Source of the DNA: Lytechinus pictus
Lineage: Eukaryota; Echinodermata; Echinoidea; Temnopleuroida; Toxopneustidae
DNA length: 64,000 bases
Assembly: GCF_037042905.1 (NCBI RefSeq)
Contig: NC_087257.1
Location: forward strand, 20,170,001-20,234,000
Direction: 5' to 3'
The notes under the pieces were generated by a model. It saw only the letters and a program-made list of their open reading frames with translations, was not told the DNA's origin and did no database searches. Below, one piece after another: positions 22,656-36,294 of this stretch. Made by a program: the position numbers and the translations under genes. How positions within the stretch are numbered: the first letter of the stretch is position 1; each line of letters begins with the position of its first letter.

Positions 22656-25600
22656 CTGAATATAAAAAAATAAAAGTGCACAAAAATAGAGTAAACAGAG
22701 TGTTCATTCAATAAATTGATTAAAGGGGAATCCAGCATTGGCCATAAAATGTTGTGTTGGGAAGGAGAAAAATAAATTAAACAGAATGGTGAAAGTTTGA
22801 AAGAAATCGGACAAGCAATAAGAAAGTTATAGCTGCTTTAAAATTGAGATCACTAATAGTATGTAGATTTCAAATTGGCAACTGGGTAAGTAAATTATGA
22901 CAAGGGGCAAGGACAACTTTCCCATAGGCCAAGTACTTTATTATCAGGGATTTGTGGTTTTCTCTTAAGTACCCATTCCCCTGGGGCAGTAATCTAAATA
23001 TAACCCAGGTAGTATATTGTTTTATGTCCTCATGAAAGAAAAATATAATTTGAAATAAAACTTTTGGGAAAAATGACATTTTAGCCATAATATGTATTGG
23101 AGTACATAGAAGAGTAGTCCTTGCCTTACATCACTATGACATCCCATATGCGGCCAATTTGAAGTCTCCATATAGTGATAACCAATATTTACAACTTTTA
23201 AAAATTCATAACTTTCTTGTTGTTTGTCCAATATTGTTCAAACTTTCACCTATCAACTATCTGATTTTTCTCTTTCTTATAAAAACAAGTTTTTATTTGG
23301 GTTGGATTCCCCTTTAAAAAATGTATTACACACTAAGAATTTTTGAATCTTATATGAAACACTTGTAATAAGCTTTCAGGGTGTAATCTTGCACAAAAGG
23401 TAAAATTAATGTGCAATAAAACACTCTTTTTATTATTTGCATCAAGAAATGCTCATTTGCACTCTAAAAGGTTTTTACTTGACACGAAAACTTCAAATTT
23501 GAACCTTTACTACATGATCAATTTCTCCACCGAATAGGGTGCTTAATATAGCGAACTGCACCCTTGCCATGCTTGCAGGCACGCTTAAATGAGCATAATT
23601 TTGACACTCATTGTAATTGTACCAATCCCCAGATTTCAAATTTGAATTACTTAGTATGTAGGGAGTGGTTTAAATGTGCTTTAAACATCCTGACAAGAGA
23701 CTTTACACACTGGAAGTAGTATTACATCCTCAGCTTAGAGTGAGCAGTGTATGTGAACAAAAAATATACGCGGTTGGTGCGTGAATAACTTTGAGCAGAA
23801 CTTTCAGTTTTGATATAGATTTAACACATTTCGTGAAGCTTAAACTTGTTTTTAACCATTTTGGATATGGATATATTATGCATGAGCGACTAAAACAAGT
23901 TTCAGAGATGTCATGAACAAGTCCTCTGGTTGGTGTATCAGCATGCCAAACATAACAAAGGAAAAATGAAATTTCTGAAAAGTTCATTCTGTCCTTCAAT
24001 ATTAAGACTCAATCAAAATAACTTTTGAAATGAGCTTAAAATTTTACGCTAACATGTAAGAGTGTATTTTGCAATGGAATGCGTACCTTTGCTGCATCTT
24101 TTTCACCCAATACACAACAGTCACTACAAGAATGATAACAACAACGACAGAAGCTAAACTGCCTAAAATGATGGCAACATGTCGACCCTTGCTGACTTCT
24201 GTCTCATCCGGCTCTTCTGAAAAAAAAGGAAATTTAATTAATGAAATCATGGCTTAAGAGAGCATTTGAACTAATTGTATTTACCATTTAAATATCGATA
24301 CAAAGCTAATGTATCGTTAACCCAAAGTCAAGGATTAAATTGCTGTTTTGAATTTCCCTTAAATACATGCATAATAATTTTCATAATGTAAGGTTTTTTT
24401 TCACTCAAGAGATATTTCTTAATAAAAGTAACTTTTTCATAATAACATTGAAAAGAAGAACATTGAAAGTGCAACGTCATTGATTCTTCCACCCGTATTC
24501 TCCATATATCTGTTTTGAGTGAAAACAAAATTACAACAAAAAAGACTTCTTAGTTCTTTGTCATTTGACGGGTATTCTGCAATTCATTTATTATGTTCTC
24601 GAGTCCTCTGTATGTCGCTGAGCGGAAATTCCTTATTTTTATGTTAAAGAATAAAAAAGTTTCCATTTAACGCCATTGAAAACCTATAAGTTCAAATGTA
24701 TATACATAGGTTAAGCCATAACTATATACAGTAAATATATTGTGTTGAAGTGATCCAGAAAAAGGACGTGTTTATTATGTATATGATAATATAAATAGCT
24801 CCCCCCTAAAAGGTGGCTCTTTTAGAAGCTTATATTATCTGTAGTTGCAGCAATCAATGTTTTTTTAAAGGTATTATATATCAAGGTGAATTCTCACGAT
24901 ATTATTGAAGATCTAGATATGGTTTATTTTACATCAATATGATTTTGTGAAATCATGAAATTATCACACTGAAAATCAACCCAACACAGCTATGCACATA
25001 TGGGACAGTGTATTAGAAAAAGACACCACATGAGACTGAAACGCCATGCTCATCTTTCCCTATTTCTCTGCAAACACTCCTTTTCCACCAGAATAATTTT
25101 AATTTATTTGGCTGGTCACTTGATTGGAAACTGTTGAATTGAAAAAAAAGAATTGAGACAACTGGCATGTATATGTTGTTTGAATCATACATAGACAACA
25201 AAGAGTAAATGAGTCAGAGTCTTCAGTTCACGTGCCTCATACATGTGTACCCCAAGGCTCGGTGATAGGTCCGGTTTTATTTACCATGTTCTCATGTCCC
25301 CTATATGATGTGATTAGGTGTAATGGATTATCTTGCATGTATAATGCTGATGATACACAGTTATATGTTTCGTTTGTGTCTCCATGCAATGGCTCCAAAA
25401 TATCTTATAATATGTATCACCTCACAATTTTAGATCAGCTCAGGATCTTTTACATTGTCATATTTTTCAGACAAGTTTTATGGAGAACGATCCTTTACCC
25501 ATGTATGCTGCCACTTCACTTTGGAATACCAGCCCATCATTATGTAAATAACTCTTCTACACCTGAGTTTAAAGCAACTTGAAAATATACCTATTCAAAA

Positions 25601-28600
25601 TGTATTTTGAATGAGTTAGTGCCATAATTGCCAGAAATTTTCTCCCTTTTCCTTGCTCTTTCTGTCTTCTTCAAAGACGTATTTGGCAGTGATATGCGCT
25701 AGATAAGTATGTTGGTATTATAATATCTAACTTAACAATAGAATTTCAAAGCAGATTCTTGAGCTGAAAAAAGGGAGTAATGAACCTTCGAATAAATATA
25801 ATTACCTTCACAGTCTTGTTGGTTTTCTGAACCCTCGTGGAAAGTAACAAGATCTCCAGTACAATTGATGCATGAACCTCCACGATGACTGATCTGGTCC
25901 TGGTAGGTGTTTAAAGGACATGGTACGCATGTGGAACTTTCTAAATAGGTCCCTGGCCAACACACAACTGTATCAAAGAAACAGAAGAACAGATTTAGCA
26001 AAATCTCTCATTTATTCAAATAGTGGGAATCATATCCCGCAAACAGTCCTCAAATGTTACCCTTTCAGCGGTATGATAATGCGATCGTGTTATTTGTTGT
26101 TTGGTAAGATATCCAGTTCATGATGAACTCGTACAAGCAATCTTCAAATTGTCCCCTTTTCGGGCAAGCAGGTATTTATATAAAAAAAAGTCAGCTTGTG
26201 TTTTTCTTTTTCGGATCAGTTTATTATAAAGTAGTGCTCTCGTTACGGGCTTGAATTATTTGAAGTTTAGTCCTGTTCATGACCTCTATCAAATAGTTCT
26301 TACAATGTCCCCTATAGTAGATGTATATGCATTACACTTACCGAGGCAGTCAGTACTTTGAGAACTTCCATTCTGTGTGGTTATCATTCCTTGCGGACAT
26401 GGCGAACATTCTTGTTCTTGATGCAAATCAAGATCAATAAATGTGTTGAGTGGACAAGGAGGACATTGTGGATTGGTCTCGTTTGAAAGATCAACATAAT
26501 GCCCAGCATTACACAGAGCTAGAACGCAAGAAAGGTGACAATATCTTCATATTAATGTTGTACAAATCAATAAAAAATACACCATGATTTGCCTTGAGTC
26601 CATATTTCGCGCATGACCTTATTTTGATCAGGGTCACTAATCCCCAAACTATTCAATATCTTCATGGTCTTGAAAATATGACATCCCTAACATGAAACTT
26701 GACTTTTCGTCGGAAAAAAAAAAATCATATTTTGGCAAGCAAAGAGTAAAGTGTGGTACTATGCAGGTTCCTGTAGCATTTTGATGTCCTTTTCATCTCG
26801 CGTTTTTCGCTTGAATTTTCGTTTCAATCTCCACAAAACTCTTGCACTAAATAAAGTGACACCTTTTCAGAACCATTTTCTAGCATAATCGGCATAAGAT
26901 TTTCCCGATACCGGTAAAAATCCCTTGACCTAGATTACATTTACAAGTTTTTATAATCTCTGATGTTGCCATTTGGGAGCTACTATTTGAACTGTTTTTG
27001 TAAAGGATATGAGTACTTAGTGATTGAATTAATGTTACATTGACATGAGGAATAGTATTCCGAAACTGTTTGAAGAAAGTAATTACCCTCGATAGAAAAT
27101 GATATCAACTATTAAAAAACATTTTCACACCCTGATTTGGGTGTTTGTGCCATTTCCTGGAGTCATTAATGATAGGAAGCTTGGAAGTAATACTGTTAAG
27201 CATACCGTTCAATTTACACTTGATCTTGTTACGTTTAAATTTAATTTAACATTTTCACAACAAATGTTGGAATATATCACGTCCATCTAAGTAATATTAA
27301 TGCAGTTCTTGTAGTGCATACCACATATTAGGCTATGATAAAACGTCCTTCCAAGGTCTTGGATATTATTACAGTGGCTTTAACTTGATAGCCTTTTACG
27401 GTGCGGAAGCCTTTCAAGGAATAAATTCCTACCAGATACCCATTAACCACAATTGAGTCAAATGCAGCACAATTATATATGCGTGAATTTCCTGCCAAAG
27501 AAATGACGCCATGGCTGGGATTCGAACCAACGACCATCTGTTTCAAAGTCAGAAGGCTAGTCCACTGGGGCACAACGCCTCACACTGGCACAAGCCAAGA
27601 ATGGCAGAATCAAATGCGAAAAAAAACTAAATACTTCATCAAGAATGAAGTAAAATGTTAACCCATTGCCTACTGGAACCGGGTGATCACTCCACAAAGC
27701 ATATGGGAATCACAGAATTCAGGAGTAAATAGGTTAACTCACCGACGCAATCAGACGAGCTTGTTGATCCTTGTTCCCGAGTTACATACTTATCAGGGCA
27801 GGGTACACAGCTTTCCTTTCCAGTTTTATTTTGATAGGAATCATAAGGACACTGGATACACACCGTCTCATTAGAATCAGCCCAGACATCTTGGTAATGA
27901 CCAATTGGACATGGTTCTTTAACAAATAAGAATATCAAAATATCATTGCTATCTTATGAATAAACACATAGAAAGAAAAGTGAGTTTATTAGGTATTTCA
28001 TACATAATAACTGAATCGTCATCATCAGTGGCGTACCTGGAAAATCTTGTCAGTCTTTTCGTGCAACATAAATGTCACAATGAGCTAAAATTGTTTTATA
28101 ATGTTTATGATTATGCGCTAGTGAAAATACGAGACCATGCCCGGTCAAAAACCAAGGGATTATTAACCTAAAAAAACAGAGCAACGTCAATTACAAAGTC
28201 ACTGATGTTAATGATCGTCATATGGTTCTTTCATTGGTATATCATTAGACCAGTACAGGGGAGGGGGAGGGTGGTGGTGAGCAAAACAATCACCATTTCG
28301 GGTGATTGTTTTGTCCTAGATAATGATTTTTTTTCCGGGGTAGAAAAAAAAATACATCTAAATAAATACAGTAAAATTGACCGAACAAAATGTCGAAAAT
28401 TTCATGAAAATCTAATAACAAATACTGACACTAATAAAATTTGGAAGTTAAGAAATATTTTGTTAAAACAATTATATGCACGTGGTCCTGAATAGGTTGG
28501 CTGATCAAGTCATGTCCCCATTTCCCCCTCTATGTGTTATTACATGAAATTATTGCACTATACAGTCTGGTTTCTATCCCCTTTCCTTTCGAGGCCTCCA

Positions 28601-31600
28601 TCACTTTCAAGCTCCAAGCTTAAGATGGAGGTCTCCCACATTTCTATATATATATGTTCAGTAATTAAAGGAAATGTATATATAGATATAATTTTCACAG
28701 TACAGTTGATATTTTATAATGATTTATGTACATTATTCCTTATGTAAAAAAAAACATTTGCCTATTATGTAATATTGAATTTTTTATATATTATACTTGT
28801 ATATACTTTGTTTTTGTTTTGAAATGTGGGAATAAATCAAATCAAATCAAATCAAATCAAATCATAATCATTCCATATTTCTGTACACCTGTGAACGATA
28901 TGTCTCCCGTATAATAAAACAAGTTGCAGCAATGAATATCTAATGGATTAAATAAGTTGCCAATTCTATCTTAATAATAGTTATTCCTTGTTTGAGTGTT
29001 TTGTTTGTCTGATTTTTCTTTATGTCTTCAAACCATATAATTTTTCGCCTGGCGTACCCCTTTTATTTCAGCTGCTGAAACATGAAAATTGCGAGACTTT
29101 GTCGCTGGTCGTAATTGATGCGTGGATGAGGAACTTTAAAAAGCAAGGTCCACAATTTTTATGAAAAGCAGTTATTTAAAAAACATACTGTTATTAAAGA
29201 AAAATAGCCGTTTGTTTTTTAAACGACGAAGTTATGACTGCCAAAAGCAATTTTTTTTTAAACAGACACCATACGGTATATACATGCTCTACGGTTCGTC
29301 ATGAACCTACCTATACAGAAGTGGATGTCATCAGCTCCTGGATCATTTGTTATCAATCCTGAAGGGCACGGAATACAATTACCTTGGCCATCTTGATTCT
29401 GGTAGGTGTGTAATGGACAATACCCACACACCGCTTCAGTTGTGTTTGGCAGCACGTAATGATAAGTACCAGCCGGGCACACAACTAGTTGGTAAAAGAA
29501 AATAAAATTTAAAACAAAACTACTTTCAACGAGTTGTCAATGCCCAAAAAAATGCTTCTTAAAACAAGTCTTCATAATGATAATTCAGTAGGGTTTTGGA
29601 AACTGCTTAACGTACAAGGGTAAAGTAAACATAGCTCATACCTACACCGTAAGATTATTGATAAATTGATACAAGAAATGATGGCCTGGATAGTTGGAGC
29701 AAGTAGTCAATTAACACCTTCTTAAAATTTGTTTGTGATATTCATTGTTTTAATTAAAGTAATTAATTGGTCATTGTTCACGTATGATGATGTCATATTT
29801 GTTTAAATGCATATTTGACTCTAACTCCGTAAATATTAGTCTATATATACGCCCAATTCTCAATATGCTATAGCTGAGGCAGTAGTGTCTCTGAATTAAT
29901 GCCATTTTCGTTTAATAACGCATCATCATAAAAATCATAATCTGATAGGGTCAAGAGATGAATTTTTCTCAAATCTGGTTTCTACATTCCTGTATTTCAC
30001 GAGCAGTATATTCGCTATTTCTTATTCGTTTTCATTGAGCTTTGAGTAGAGTGTAGCTGGGATTCTAAGCTTTCAGCAACATTGCCTCGATATTTTTATC
30101 ACATGGTGAGATCATGTCCATATTTCACTGGCAAAATTTAATTCGAGATTCTCATTTTCTGTCTTTGTGTAGCCTCTATAGGGAATATTTTAGACGAATG
30201 GATGATGCATCTGCCTTGTCAAGCGAGGATCCTTGATTCATCTCTTTATTTTTTTTCCGACCTTCCGATTATATTTTATGACGAATGGTATAGTGAAAAT
30301 TTAAAAAAACTGCATTTAGTTTTTTTTTCACTTTGTATTTTTTATGAGCAAAACTCATTTTCAACAAGCTATTGATATATTCCTTCCTGTCTTTTACGAG
30401 TATCATATCATTATCACCATGATCGCAATCAACAACGGTATAATCCAACCATCATCATCACCAAGGATCGAACTAAAGATGTACTCTATTTTTTTAATTG
30501 AAAAGTAAAATTTGGAAAAACTGACTGATTATCATCAAGCAATACCATCACTATCACAATCATCATCATAATAACTGTAATCATAATTATCAGTATCAAC
30601 ATTATCAACACTATCAACAGCAGACTAAGGACGTATCTCTTTTGTTTGAAACATTTTCTTGCCATTTTTAACTGTAGCGGATTATATGCACATAGTTTTT
30701 GTGCTATATAAATAAGTTTATCATAGTGTATTATTATTCATCATTAATCATTTTTATTATTTCATTTCATATTACATTATTCAATTTTATGTTACATTAT
30801 TCAATATCAAATGAAAAAATGATGACAGACCACCTAAATTGTCCTCACGATGAATCAACATCTAGTTCACTATACATTTATTTCTTGCATTATGGTTACA
30901 AATGACTAATAAATTGGCTAATTACATAATCTATCAACACTATCATATATTCTGATTAATTAAAATCACATAACAAAAGAAAGGTGCTTAGTGATTTTCA
31001 TGACCTACCGCATCTTCCCTCCAGTGTCAGACCAGTTCCAAACGGACAAGTAATGATCGCCACACCACCACTTCGGTTTACGTCAGCTTCTATGACCTGG
31101 CCATCTACCTCCATTGCAAATGATCCATTCTGTAAACGCTGTTCGAGGTTGCTGCCAAATTCGACGAGAGATTCATCCTCGGTAACTGGGGAATAGTCAC
31201 GAAGGAAGTAAGACTCCTTCAGTTCATTTGTAAACATCTCCAATAAAGTAAATAGCTATCAATAAACCAAATCTGACACACATAATGAATGGGGATTAAC
31301 ATTCATACATATATGAAAAAAGTGGTTCTTTTCTCCGTTGCCCTTGGCGGGTTATCAACGGCCTTCCAAGGTCACTGGCGGCATATGGATTTTTTTAAAT
31401 TAAAAAATTTAGGGCAACATTCCCCCCCCCTTTTTTTTTTGGGGGGGGGGGCGCAATGGTGTGTCCCAACTGCTGAAAGTCGCACAACAACAACAACAGT
31501 ATTTGTTTGATATAACCCACCCCCAAGCTTCTCGCAATTGAATACAGTTGATTGGCAGAAATATACATACATAATTCTAAGTATAAATTGTATACTATAC

Positions 31601-34600
31601 GTGAGTCAGTGAGCGGTTAACAGAAGTCAAGGGTCGGGTATAAAAAAGTGGTATATATTTATGACGAGAAAGAAAGAGGCTTCGGGACGTATCAAGTATG
31701 GTTCACTCTCCTTAAAAAAAAAACAAGCTTTCGACATTTTAACGGGTCTTCATCAGGGCTTTTGATATATTTATATGTGTGTGTGTGTGTGTGTGGGAGT
31801 GTGTATGTGTGTGTAAAAGAGACAAAGAGGTAATGCATTGTAGTTCCAACAAAGTTTGTTTCCAAGTCCAAATTTTTGACGTAAATCTTACGTCTTCGTC
31901 AGGGATACAAAGCGAAAAGGCAAATAAAAAAAGGTACAGACAGTTCTATGGATATGATGGATATCTACTCTCATCGGAAAAAATAAAAGTGCATGTGTGA
32001 ACTTTAATATCTGTTACTCACTGTTGTTGAGATCCATAACGACAGAAACAGTGATTGGAGATGTTACAACCGATCGCTTCCTTGATAGACCGCAATTTTT
32101 GACCTTGATATTGATTACAAATTAATAAAATCCTCTTACATAAAATGGGGAGCAGATTTCATGCAAACACATTATAAGTAATCATTCACACAACCACCCC
32201 GCCACCAAATAAATGGATTATTAAAATACATGTATGAATGGATAATAAAAAGAAAGAAATGCAAAATAATAATAAAAATGAGTTAGTTTTTGTTATATCA
32301 ATGATCTCCCAGATGTTGTTACTGAAAGTAATGTTTATCTTTTTGCTGATGATACCAAGCTTTTCAAGTATATAAGAGATCAGAATGATTGCAATTCACT
32401 CCAGAGAGATCTTGACCATCTGAAATGCTGGTCAGAAAAATGGCTGCTGAAATTCAACCCCAAGAAATGTAGTGTACTCTCTATTGGTAACACGCAGGAC
32501 CGGCAGGAAGCTTTTGCATACACTTTAATGAATGATGCGCTTGAACATGTCACCTCCGAAAGGGACTTGGGTGTTGTGATTGATGATAAACTCAGATTTG
32601 AAGAGCACATGCAATCGAAGATAAACAAGTCCAACAGGCTTATGGGCTTGATCAGACGAACTTTTGTATATCTAGACAAAAATAACTTTGCATTGTTGTA
32701 TAAGTCGCTTGTCCGACCACAAGTTGAGCATGCCCATGCTGTGTGGAACCCCGTACTGAAAAAAAACATATACATTCATTAGAGAACGTACAAAGAAGGG
32801 CAACACAATTAGTCCCTGAATTAAGGAAGCTTTCCTATCCACAACGACTTAAACGGTTAAATCCCAACTCTGGCGTATCGAAGAGTTAGGGGTGATAGGA
32901 TTGAAACATATAAACACTTTAATAATTATGATCAATGTACAAAACTTAATCTAGAAGAAAAATATAGTGAACATATCAGAGGTCACAGTAAAAAATTGTT
33001 CATACCAAGGACAAAGACCCAGAAATATAGGAATTCTTTTTATGTTAGAATACGTAAGGTATGGAATAGCCTAAATAATGAAGTTGTCACTGCCCAAAGT
33101 GTGAACAGTTTTGAAGCTGCCCTGGATAGATGCTGGAAAAATGAGCCAATAATATATGACTACAAAAGCCCTGTTCCCGGAAGTGAGCCAGCCATCTTGA
33201 GGAGAAAAAACCTAGAACTGAATACAGAGGCATAACATGCCTACATTCATAAACTTCCCTAGGTAAAATAATCCAGATAAATAAGAGTCACTATGATATG
33301 CGCGCACTAACCAATGTTAATCTCTTAATCGGTTCTTCTGTTGTCGCGAGAACGAGATATCGTGATATGCAGCCTATAAGATATTGATACCAAACTATTT
33401 ATCAGATCACCGAAACTGTATACTCTATGTATGGGAGCTACGTAACTATTAAAAAAAAATACAGGGGTAATACTGAGGTAAATAACACATATCTCTCATT
33501 TCGATACCCTTCTCTTATCTTTCATGAAAAGGAAAGGAATTAAAACCTGAAAATCCTATTTCTTCATGAATCAGTTTTTATTCATTTTATCTAAAAACAT
33601 TCGAAACGTCACTACAGGTAATAAAATTTAATAAGAGCGACCACATTTTAATTATAGTGAAATAAATGTGAAGAACATTTAGCAAAGAGTAAAAATATTA
33701 GAGAGCCAAGGACAATTATTTCTCCCTTTACGGGACATACACCCCTTTTCCTAATTGTTGCGCATAGTCGCGTATAGTATCTATTTTTGCAGAGATGATA
33801 GGTGAACATTTTTCATTTTTGAAAGAACACAATACTATGACTCGTCAGGACACCCTCATTCACATAACACAAATACATATATAGATTTATCTCCCCTTTT
33901 TTTGTGGGGGGGGGGGCGGGGAGGTGTGCATATGCAATAATAAATGCCCCCGACCCCTTCCCCCTAAATATTGACATTGCAATCAAAGCATTAATAAAAT
34001 ACATAATTCAAGTTGCATCGTGTGTACTTGTCGTTCTTGCATGCACCATTGACTTTACAGACTGAATATTTGAAAAACTATATTGTTCGATTTTTACAAC
34101 AGAAATTTTAGCTTTATTACCGACACCATACTCGTTTGTGCTCAATTTTCTACTGTCTGTAAAATTGAATCTGATTTATATTACTTTGTATTTTATTCTG
34201 AATGGAAATGGAATAAAATAATTGAACTGAATTGAACCATACGAACCTTTAAATTGGACACAGCACAGTTCTTGCAACCACTAGCACGAATATTATCCAA
34301 AATATTAGAACCGGCGATTTCTCGAATGTTTTCTTCTTCAGCTTGTGAAGCACAAGTTGCAGAAGGGTAAAGCAAGTCGGCATGGGCATTTGAGGAAACA
34401 GGAGGTATTGTTTCTGAGAAATTTCAAACATAAGATACAATTACACTTTTAAAACACTGAGTAAAATTTTACCCAATATTGGGTAAAAAGGGAACATGCA
34501 TGTTTGCTGGGTATTTTGTTTTTACCCCATATTGGGCTATTTCAACGCACCATTGCGTAAAATTTACAAAATATTGGGTTGGGTATTTTTTACCCAACCA

Positions 34601-36262
34601 ACATGCATGTTCCCATTTTACCCAATACTGGTTTTAAAAAATGGAAGGGAAAGAAGGAAAAAAGTAAAAATTGCACTCTTTCCTGAACATTATATCCAAA
34701 TCTATCCCCAATTATTTTGTTATTAAAAATGTCATTTTTTTTCTCAATCCGCCATATCTCGTCTCCCCTCCTCATTTTGTGCCAAAATACTGACAAATAT
34801 GCCTACAGGATTAATTTTATCTAACAAATTGAAATGTAACTTCGAATAGTCAAAGCCTTCCATTTTTCCCCCCGAATATTTTAACTGGTTAGAAGACTTG
34901 TTTCTTTTATTATTCATTACACAAGGTTGAGAAGATGCGATACTATATAGTACTAAATCAACCATACTGAAAGCATGAACACATAATCCTAGAAAGGTAT
35001 TTTCATCATGTTCATCGTTAGTTTTAATTCAGTTTATTTGCATATATTTATGAAAGTATTTTGCAACCTTTTCTCAACTATTCTCCAAATTTTTGAGCAA
35101 ATTGTATGGATACACACGACAATTGTTCTCTTTATTTTGAAAACTTATAAGTAGGAATAAACACGACTACTGGAAATTGAGATTGGTAACAAATATATAG
35201 TTAGCCCCATTGGCATTAATGTTGGAATATTATTTCTGTAGCAAAACAAGCTCATTCAGTATATACTCTCCTTTATCTCAGAGTTCACGGTTGACTGAAC
35301 AAAGCTTAACCCTAACTCGGCCGGGCTTTTTTGGCCGTTCTGTGGCCGGGGGGGGGGGGGGGGGGGGTTGATTCAACCCCCCTGAGATCTCGGCCGCCGA
35401 TCACGCGAGCGCCGCAAAAATTTGCACGCTGGTAGTGTGCGATGTAATCTACAAGGCTGTATGGTTACATTTTCCAAAATAATGAGATTTTATTTTATAT
35501 GAATTAATTATGCTAATTTATGCATAAATCATACTTTTGCTGTAATTCACTAAATAAAGCTTCTAGAATGCTAATTTTTGGTAAAAATATTCATTGTAGC
35601 ATTCTTAACAATCGCAATGGAAAAAAACTTCGGTTTGGAAATCAATTTCTTATGTATTTTATTGTTTTATGAATTTCTTATCTATTTCCTTGTTTTTCAA
35701 CCTTTTGTTTTTCTTTGTTTTTTTCACCAGATTTATTGCACAACCTTTTTTAAGCATAATTATGCTAAAATCAATTGATTTTAGCTGTTTAAAGCAAAAA
35801 TAATCATATCTTTATGAATAAGATGAGAAAACTCAATTTGCATTGACTTTGTACACAAAATCACGTTTTGGAACAAGTTTTGGTCTGACATGCACTTACA
35901 AAATGTTGCGTAATTTCGGAACCGCGTACCCGGGCGTCGCAAATTTGGTCTCAAAACATGTGCGAGACTTGAAAGTATAAACTCGGTGAGTGGCTCGGTA
36001 AAAAAATTTCGCGCGGCGAAATGATCGCAAAAAATGTTGAGGAGGGGGGGGGGGGGTTGATTCAACCCCCCCGGTCAGTTTAGGGTTAAGGGACAGATAT
36101 ATGTATCTTTTATATGCCCAGCATCAAAAAGCATTGGCGAAACTCCTATAAAATCTTCACTGAGGATTAGTCAGCAACAAATAATTTGCCATTTTTCTGA
36201 TAAAAATACTGAACATAACGTTGTGGTAGTGTTCATTCGAATTTATTTCCCCTATGTATATA

Positions 36263-36294
<32 letters not shown>

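Noticed and set aside
24069..24257. 62-codon plus ORF
   Set aside because: Antisense of the transmembrane exon.
34249..34440. Alternative minus-strand frame over exon X1
   Set aside because: It lacks the cysteines shared with exon C and would not join in phase with either neighbouring exon.
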